15,129 nt of DNA. Source: Smittium mucronatum. Its lineage: Eukaryota; Kickxellomycota; Harpellomycetes; Harpellales; Legeriomycetaceae. The notes under the pieces were generated by a model. The model had not been told where the DNA came from, made no database searches, and was given only the letters and a program-made list of their open reading frames with translations. Position 1 is the first letter of the stretch. Each line of letters begins with the position of its first letter. The translations under genes and the position numbers were made by a program. This document shows positions 10,313-15,129 of the stretch, piece by piece. The stretch covers positions 1 to 15,129 of the forward strand of contig LSSL01001484.1 of NCBI GenBank assembly GCA_001953115.1, in the 5' to 3' direction.

Positions 10313-12012
10313 TTATTGGCTCTGATTATTGCTATTTGCACTGATATTAACGTCTATTATGGGACCATAGCGACGTTCGTATTGGGTTTTAATACGAGTA
10401 TTTGTTTTATTAATCGATTCTATATTGTCTCGCTTCGATTTTTTATTTTCAAGATCTATTTGGTGTTGCTCAAAAGAATCGGCAACTAATTGGTTACTGG
10501 CTAGAACTATACCCCGCTCTAAACAGTAGGGATTCTCAACAGTGACGAAGGGATTTAGATTAAGAGAGAACAGCATATCACCCAATCCAAGGGACTGCTT
10601 ACTATTATATATAAGATCACATATTCTTGTTGACGCACGCTGGATATTTGTACTGTTCGATGGGTTTGGTGTAGTTGAGAATGATGAAGGTAAAAATGGG
10701 GACTTGGCATATATCGGAGTTGTTCCGTTGACCAGAGATCCGTTCCTTGGAGCCGGACTGACTCCAATATTATTTTTAATACTAGATGGTTGTGTTTGGT
10801 AGGCATTAGTGTTGTTATAGTATGCATTTTTAACTGGTATCCCTAGTGCTCGGTTCGATCTTATCTTGTAAATCATATTGGATGCTATATTCTTAAGATG
10901 GCACTAAAGGAAAATAAAAAAAAGAGGGTTATGATTTAAACAGTAATACTTTTTGTTTATATAAAAGAATAAGGCTGAATACATCCAGTCCATAAAGTAA
11001 TAGCTCGACGCTTTCATCGGTTACTCCCCCAATCAGACCGTGTTGTAAAGCCGATGCAACCATTCTAGACTGTAGGGATTTTTTGTCGGGTGTCGATTTA
11101 GTATCGTAACAAAGAGGAGAAGTAATTCCTCTGGCCAAATCAAGTGCATAAGCTGACAAAAAAAAAGTAGATAAAAACAGTGAAAAGATTAAGTTTTGAA
11201 AATTAAACTCACTCACTTGGGGGCAATTTGTTGGAAGGAATGGGTAAAACTATCCGTTCAAATATTTTTATTGCTTGGTCTATCGAATTATCCTCAAATT
11301 TCTGTGTTTATAAAGAGCTTAGTTAATTTTGATTGGAATTGTAAGACGGAAATTAAATTACCTTTTTAGCTAAACTCTTTATCGCTCTTTTATCGGCCTT
11401 GGATAAAGATTTCACAAGTTGTTTAAATTCTTTCCAACTTTCAGATTCTTTTCCATCGGATGATTCCTCCCGTATTTTGGCCAAAATTTTTTGCCCTTTT
11501 TCATTGATTTGGAGTAGCTCATAACCATAGTTCTCGATTTTCGTTTTTTTGTAAAGCCCACTATTTGTACCAAAACCTAAATTACTTTGATCAGGTGGGG
11601 GGCGGTCATTCATTTTAGCATTTTTCAAAATTCCCAGTATCAATTGATTATGAATCAAAGCTAAATAAAATGTGAGAGAAAATTTAGACTCTGAACAAGC
11701 TTTACGAATTAGCTTCCAATATAAGAAATAAAACATGTTATTGTTCTAATTAATGATTGAATTCGTTCCATTCAAAGCCATCTGTAAAAAATTTAAAAAA
11801 ATACCTTCTTTTTTAGGAAATGTGTTTCTTATTAAATTTTCGAATTCGCACATAGATATTTTCCCTATCAAGAAATTTGACATTAATTCCCAATACTTAG
11901 GACCCGAATCACCGAGAGCTTCGGCCAGTTGCTCCTTAAGGCTGAGCAAATCTACCCGGCTGCCACTCGATGAGGAATCTTCCTGAAAGACAACCTCGAA
12001 TTTTCTTTTCAT
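10313..12012 (-). CDS. hfi1: SAGA coactivator subunit, Hfi1/Ada1 (TADA1) family, five exons, 450 aa
   Basis: This is a nuclear structural subunit of the SAGA histone acetyltransferase coactivator. Family knowledge: Ada1 pairs with Taf12 through a histone fold in the core module. Joining 12012-11805, 11660-11362, 11301-11217, 11152-10983 and 10903-10313 gives 1353 nt with every junction in phase. The N-terminal SAGA-Tad1 signature is clear: LKEQLAEALGD (residues 25-35), YWELMSNFLIGKIS (40-53), and HNQLILGILKNAK (73-85), which exists only after splicing. The histone-fold region (about 225-275) has ARGITSP, then GGVTDESVELLLYGLD, joined to CHLKNI and KIRSNR across intron 4. A Ser/Asn/Pro/Thr-rich linker (about 275-340) and a conserved-looking tail (VENPYCLERG) follow. 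The ATG at 12012 has an in-frame TAA nine bases upstream. The length is normal for fungal Ada1. The family is confident; the exact ends of introns 1 and 4 are slightly less so. Confidence 0.9.
10904..10982 (-). other. Intron 4 of the hfi1-like gene
   Basis: Donor GTATTC (unusual at position 5) and acceptor TTTTCCTTTAG, 79 nt, phase 0. It joins YGLD to CHLKNI, which rebuilds the conserved C-terminal block. That is why this donor is preferred to reading through to the stop at 10929. Confidence 0.8.
11153..11216 (-). other. Intron 3 of the hfi1-like gene
   Basis: Donor GTGAGT, the closest to consensus in this gene, then a long T tract and acceptor TTTGTCAG, 64 nt, phase 1. Splicing joins KLPP, a split Thr codon and YALDLARG. 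Confidence 0.85.
11302..11361 (-). other. Intron 2 of the hfi1-like gene
   Basis: Donor GTAATT, branch TTAACTAAG and acceptor AACACAG, 60 nt, phase 0. Without splicing, the frame meets TAA within three codons. With splicing it runs on as LAKK then KFEDNS. Confidence 0.85.
11661..11804 (-). other. Intron 1 of the hfi1-like gene
   Basis: Donor GTATTT and acceptor CATTTTATTTAG, 144 nt, phase 1. Possible branch sites are CTAAAT or CTCAC within 30 nt of the acceptor. The choice rests on restoring the SAGA-Tad1 block: exon 1 ends in KKE and exon 2 begins ALIHNQ. Confidence 0.8.
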
Positions 12013-12158
12013 TTTTTTTTATAGTAGAGCTCTATTTTGATGAAATAATAACTACAGCTAGTTCTAAGTCTATCTTTAATCTTGTAAAAATTACAAAATG
12101 GCTTTCAAAGAAATTGTGACTTTTATAGCATTGGTATAGAAGATAATATTATAATATT

Positions 12159-12198
12159 ATTGGTCAATTCTTGGAATATATTCTCTTAAATGAATTGG
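12159..12198 (-). promoter_or_regulatory. Two CCAAT boxes upstream of the hfi1-like gene
   Basis: ATTGG occurs on the plus strand at 12159-12163 and 12194-12198, which gives CCAAT on the transcribed strand at distances usual for the fungal HAP/CBF complex. Five-base motifs are weak evidence, but the pairing and distance suit a promoter. Confidence 0.4.
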
Positions 12199-12306
12199 TT
12201 GGCGAATAGAAGTCGTGTATTTAAAAAAAGGATGGAAATGGACAGAGATTCTGGGCTAAGCCGCTTTTAATACCGCAAAGATCATCTTTCTTTTTGTATT
12301 TGATTT

Positions 12307-12346
12307 ATGCCAACAGTTTATTAATAAACTGCTAGTTTTATGGCAT
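12307..12346. repeat. 18-bp perfect palindrome nested in an outer inverted repeat
   Basis: CAGTTTATTAATAAACTG (12314-12331) is a perfect palindrome. It is enclosed by ATGCCA (12307-12312) and TGGCAT (12341-12346), so the whole can fold as a two-tier hairpin. It sits between the 2H gene end and the hfi1-like promoter. It could be a dimeric factor site or mark a transcript end. Confidence 0.6.
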
Positions 12347-12657
12347 TTCTAATTCCCAGAAACTTTGATGAGTAATTGTAACCTAGATTAGGGATATTTT
12401 TCTCATTTGGAATTACTGTTACTTTTCTATCGATCATAATTTTGAATAAATTACTAAGCAATTATACGATAAATGCAAAACCCATTTTAGTGAGGTCTTA
12501 AAAAAATCACATACAATCTTCCAAAGAAAGAAAAGAATATATATATACATTTAAAAAACAGTATGAGTGCAAATGTGGGGTAATTAAAATATGTTAATAA
12601 GAGAAGATATGTTGTAGAGCTGTTTTAGAAAAATTGAATATTCACTTTTCATCCATC

Positions 12658-13344
12658 TTAAAATACACGCAAACTTTTTATACAAGAGTTAATTCCTTTG
12701 AATACGCCATCTTGGATATGCAAATCTCGTTCAGTGAATCCAAGTGTAATATGAGGCCAAAATGCCTTTGGGTCAAAACGAGATCTATCTCCTCCTTTTC
12801 TTATGTACAATTCATGTATTTCCTTCCTCAGTTCATAAAAACTGCTATCCTCGTCAGAGACAACTATATAATATGTGTCTAAAACCTTTTTTCTACCCTC
12901 TTCCAAATTTATAGCCCTGCCTCTACCGATACAGGCTACGCCAAACTTGAATCCCTGGATATTACGTCTAGATGCAGCTAGATTAATCTCATTTATCGTT
13001 ACATTGGATTGTTTCAATACGAAATCGAATTCAGGGGGAGTAATAACGGTGATGTGAGCTTCATAAACAGAAGGACGTTCCAGAACACCACCTCCTAAAA
13101 CTCTATTAACCTCTTCAAACAATTGTGTCACCGAATCAACTTTGACATTCATGGCCAAATAATTCTCAAAATCGCCTTTTCCAGAATGCTCAATAAAATC
13201 AACAGGGCTGAAAATCGAACCGTTAACAATAAATCCTTGGAAATTAGCATTTGTGCTTAAAAGCAGTGGATTCTGTCTTACCCAGGAGGCGACAAAAAAA
13301 AGAAAACTTAAAAAGCTTATAACCGATTTCAAAACGCCCCTCAT
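12658..13344 (-). CDS. Secreted-looking 2H phosphoesterase, Swiss Army Knife (SAK) type, 228 aa, intronless
   Basis: The 2H fold carries two HxT motifs that act on cyclic or 2'-5' phosphoester bonds. Here they are H97-I-T99 in YEAHITVITPPEFD and H198-I-T200 in FWPHITLGFTERDLH. Around them are the residues that resemble fungal SAK-type 2H proteins: INEIN (about 118-121), FKFGVACIGRGRA (132-144), YYIVVSDE (158-165) and IRKGGDRSRFDPKAF (181-195). The N terminus (MRGVLKS followed by a hydrophobic run to about residue 20) reads as a signal peptide, and N41-G-S and N114-V-T are glycosylation sequons, so secretion or the ER lumen is likely. The exact substrate is unknown; RNA ends or small cyclic phosphates are inferences from the family. 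The ATG at 13344 is preceded in frame by TGA at 13353-13351. The coding region has a base mix similar to the hfi1-like gene. Confidence 0.85.
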   Translation of the reverse strand: MRGVLKSVISFLSFLFFVASWVRQNPLLLSTNANFQGFIVNGSIFSPVDFIEHSGKGDFENYLAMNVKVDSVTQLFEEVNRVLGGGVLERPSVYEAHITVITPPEFDFVLKQSNVTINEINLAASRRNIQGFKFGVACIGRGRAINLEEGRKKVLDTYYIVVSDEDSSFYELRKEIHELYIRKGGDRSRFDPKAFWPHITLGFTERDLHIQDGVFKGINSCIKSLRVF

Positions 13345-13350
13345 CTCATC

Positions 13351-13693
13351 TCATTTCGTTCCTAGCTCGATCAGATTTCTATATCCTTGTGATAAACCTT
13401 TGACAGCTCCTAAAATTCTATTGGCTTTGTTATTCCTCTTATTTGACTGAAAATTAACCTGTATTGCATCAATATATCTTGTTTTCCACTTTGAATAACG
13501 CTGAAATTTACGCTCTATCCCTCGATTTACTGAAGGTAGAATGCATATTACAAGCGAGAGATTTCATCCTGTACTCTTTGACAACCATGCCATTGTTTTT
13601 TGTTTTTTTTTCATGGGAAATTTAATCATGCAAATTACACGGTGCGATGACTGTTAGCATACTACCATTTCGTCTACTTTTTCTAATTATCAT
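13351..13693 (-). CDS. Candidate small two-exon gene ending just upstream of the 2H gene (hypothetical)
   Basis: The minus strand is open from 13563 to a TGA at 13353-13351, in the same frame as the 2H gene, whose ATG follows six bases later. The reading is basic and polar (RKFQRYSKWKTRYIDAIQ, then NRILGAVKGLSQGYRNLIEL). There is no ATG in it. One consistent model starts at ATG 13693, ends exon 1 at 13666, removes 13530-13665 (GTAGTA to CCTTCAG), and reads 13529-13351, giving 68 residues beginning MIIRKSRRN. The CCAAT/TATAAA pair at 13774-13787 is at a fitting distance. Against it: stop-free stretches of about 70 codons occur by chance at this base composition, and the TGCTAAC inside the intron lies near its donor. 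I recognise no family. Confidence 0.25.
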
Positions 13694-13773
13694 TTTGCAT
13701 AATTAATTGGTGCTGGCAAATGAAATTTGCATACTTTTTAAAATTATGAAAAATAAAAGATAAATCTAGATAC

Positions 13774-13787
13774 TTTATATTTATTGG
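13774..13787 (-). promoter_or_regulatory. Possible CCAAT/TATA promoter on the minus strand
   Basis: On the minus strand the sequence reads CCAATAAATATAAAG: a CCAAT (13787-13783) followed by TATAAA (13779-13774). That is about 80 bp upstream of the candidate small ORF and 430 bp upstream of the 2H ATG. It could drive either or both. The spacing between the two boxes is unusually short. Confidence 0.35.
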
Positions 13788-15129
13788 TCAAAAGATATTC
13801 GGAATGTCTAGTATTTCAATTGGTAGTATACCAATAGTCTTGACACCGATTTTCACACTCTTTTTTTTTTTTTTCATTTCAAGCACTTGGCTGATTGTTT
13901 TTGGTTATAAACTTATAACACCCAATAAATTAGGTATGCAAAATGAACTATACGTATTATTGAGAAGTAGATTTTGCTGTGCAATTATTGCATGGCCAAT
14001 GGCCGAAATTTTTGTCTTTCGTTGGGAGAACTAGGCTGATTAATTTACCGTTTTAGGTAGTTAGTTGTTTCAGTAAACTGTAAGCACAGGCACCATCTAC
14101 AGTCAGCGAATAATGAAAAGTAAAGACAAAAACTTTACTAATTGACTCATTATAAGTCTGTAGACTATGTCGTGCTATCATTTATGGCCAATATTATTAC
14201 TACAGAGATTTTCACTTTGATTTATATACATTCTATTTGTAGCATTCTTGCAATTGATAGATCAATTTATGGAAACTCCAGCAAATAGATGTAAAAATCG
14301 GGTACTGGAGGTGATAGCGTTAATACGTTAGAAGTTTGCTTTTAAAGGCTTCTTATTTCCTTTTTAATAAAAATATTGAAGCGAGGAAATCCATTTTTTA
14401 CTTGTTTGAGACACTAATGATAGCGAGTAATAATTTTTCTAGATCTAAAATAGGCGAATTTACCACAATTTTGAAAATCAAATATTGATAATAAGCCAAT
14501 GGAATGTTGAAATAGAATTAAATCACGGGGTTTTGCGGAAAAATGCGCCTAGTCTGTAAAAGAATTTCCCATTTAAGCTTTATTATAAAAAAATGCGGGG
14601 AGGAGGGAAGGGTTCCGGCTGATTTTGTGGAGTGTTACCCCGCAATGAATTATGTGATATATAACGAATTTTAGTTAGTTAATTGTGCGAAGCCTGTCTT
14701 AAAAATGGATTTTTAATTCCTAATTCAAATTGTGGAACACTACTATAGTCTCAAACAGAGAGGGAAAATACCCACAATGTTTCTCGTATCCTAGCTCGTT
14801 ACATTTTAGAGAAATTCATTATCTATCCAATTCACAGTAGTCAAAAGTTTTTATTTTCCCGTAGCTAATTATGAAAGCGAGTAGTTACTATTTGCAAAGT
14901 TGGGTAGTATCTTTTAATGCCGAAAAATAAAAATTCTGCTCTAATTATAAGCGGGGTTGTTTTTTATGATAAATTTATCGCAGTGTTTCGATTGACTTAA
15001 ATAAAATACTCAATCAATTGGGAATAGATGAAGGAGCGCTAAAGAATTTGTCCCTTGAAAAGAAATGAGAATTTATAATCCCCCGATTTATTTTTTATTT
15101 TTGACTTTCACATCATAGAGAAAATTATG
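13788..15129. other. Right-end region without a supportable gene
   Basis: The base mix is intermediate (richer than the AT desert), but no frame carries recognisable protein. A plus-strand frame at 13804-14034 is F/I/S-rich and includes a T14 tract (13861-13874). Another, 14221-14331, ends in a short protein-like run (CKNRVLEVIALIR) and may be chance. Poly-purine and GC-richer patches occur at 14593-14640 without clear structure. The last three bases are ATG, preceded by a TATAAT at 15074-15079, so a plus-strand gene could begin at the edge. Confidence 0.5.

Larger units (their letters stand above)
12013..12657. other. Intergenic region: hfi1-like promoter and 3' flank of the 2H gene
   Basis: No open frame is supportable. 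For the minus strand it contains two CCAAT boxes about 150 and 185 bp upstream of the hfi1-like ATG. It also contains an AT-only palindrome (around 12148-12163) and the 18-bp palindrome at 12314-12331. A TATAAA directly next to the ATG (12018-12023) is too close to act as a TATA box. Confidence 0.6.

Noticed and set aside
10542..10802. Plus-strand and second minus-frame ORFs over the last hfi1-like exon
   Set aside because: They overlap the well-supported exon 5 in other frames and show no family signature.
11753..11986. Plus-strand ORF opposite exon 1 of the hfi1-like gene
   Set aside because: Antisense shadow of the SAGA-Tad1 coding exon.
12634..13450. Three plus-strand ORFs (12634-12882, 12875-13057, 13253-13450) opposite the 2H gene
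   Set aside because: Antisense shadows of an intact 228-codon gene with both catalytic motifs.
13804..14034. 76-residue plus-strand ORF with a hydrophobic stretch
   Set aside because: The hydrophobic part is made by a T14 tract. The rest has no recognisable motif, and such lengths occur by chance at this composition.
1..15129. Mitochondrial or plastid origin suggested by the high AT content
   Set aside because: The recognisable genes are nuclear-encoded types (SAGA subunit with spliceosomal introns, secretory 2H protein), and no organellar rRNA, tRNA or respiratory gene is present.

Overview
The window looks like nuclear DNA from a low-GC fungus. Two findings support this. First, a gene split by short fungal-type introns encodes a recognisable SAGA subunit of the Hfi1/Ada1 (TADA1) family. 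Second, an intronless gene next to it encodes a secreted-looking 2H phosphoesterase that resembles fungal proteins of the 'Swiss Army Knife' type. I cannot name the lineage. An AT-rich early-diverging fungus and an ascomycete with mutated AT isochores are both possible.

Layout. Positions 1-620 have more balanced base composition, with splice-like signals and short open frames. They may be the 3' end of a plus-strand gene that begins off the left edge. Positions 621 to about 10300 are very AT-rich (GC roughly one fifth by eye) and contain no gene I can support. This stretch holds simple repeats, an imperfect inverted repeat, a small composition island near 3.7-4.0 kb, and a block at 8.3-9.4 kb with isolated poly-G runs and a start-codon-less open frame on both strands. 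That block may be a mutated mobile-element relic. Positions 10313-12012 (minus) hold the five-exon hfi1/ada1-like gene of 450 residues. Positions 12013-12657 are its promoter region, with two CCAAT boxes and an 18-bp perfect palindrome. Positions 12658-13344 (minus) hold the 2H phosphoesterase gene of 228 residues. Directly upstream, in the same frame and separated by one TGA, is a stop-free stretch (13351-13529) that could be the last exon of a small gene with its own CCAAT/TATA pair near 13.78 kb. Positions 13694-15129 contain no gene I can support, although the last three bases are an ATG.

The two confident genes are in tandem on the minus strand but have unrelated roles. One is a nuclear transcription coactivator scaffold; the other is a probable secretory-pathway phosphoesterase. 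I see no multi-gene system. The items most worth checking are the secreted 2H enzyme, the TGA-separated upstream frame, and the nature of the 9.7-kb AT-rich gene desert (regional centromere, AT isochore or decayed transposons).
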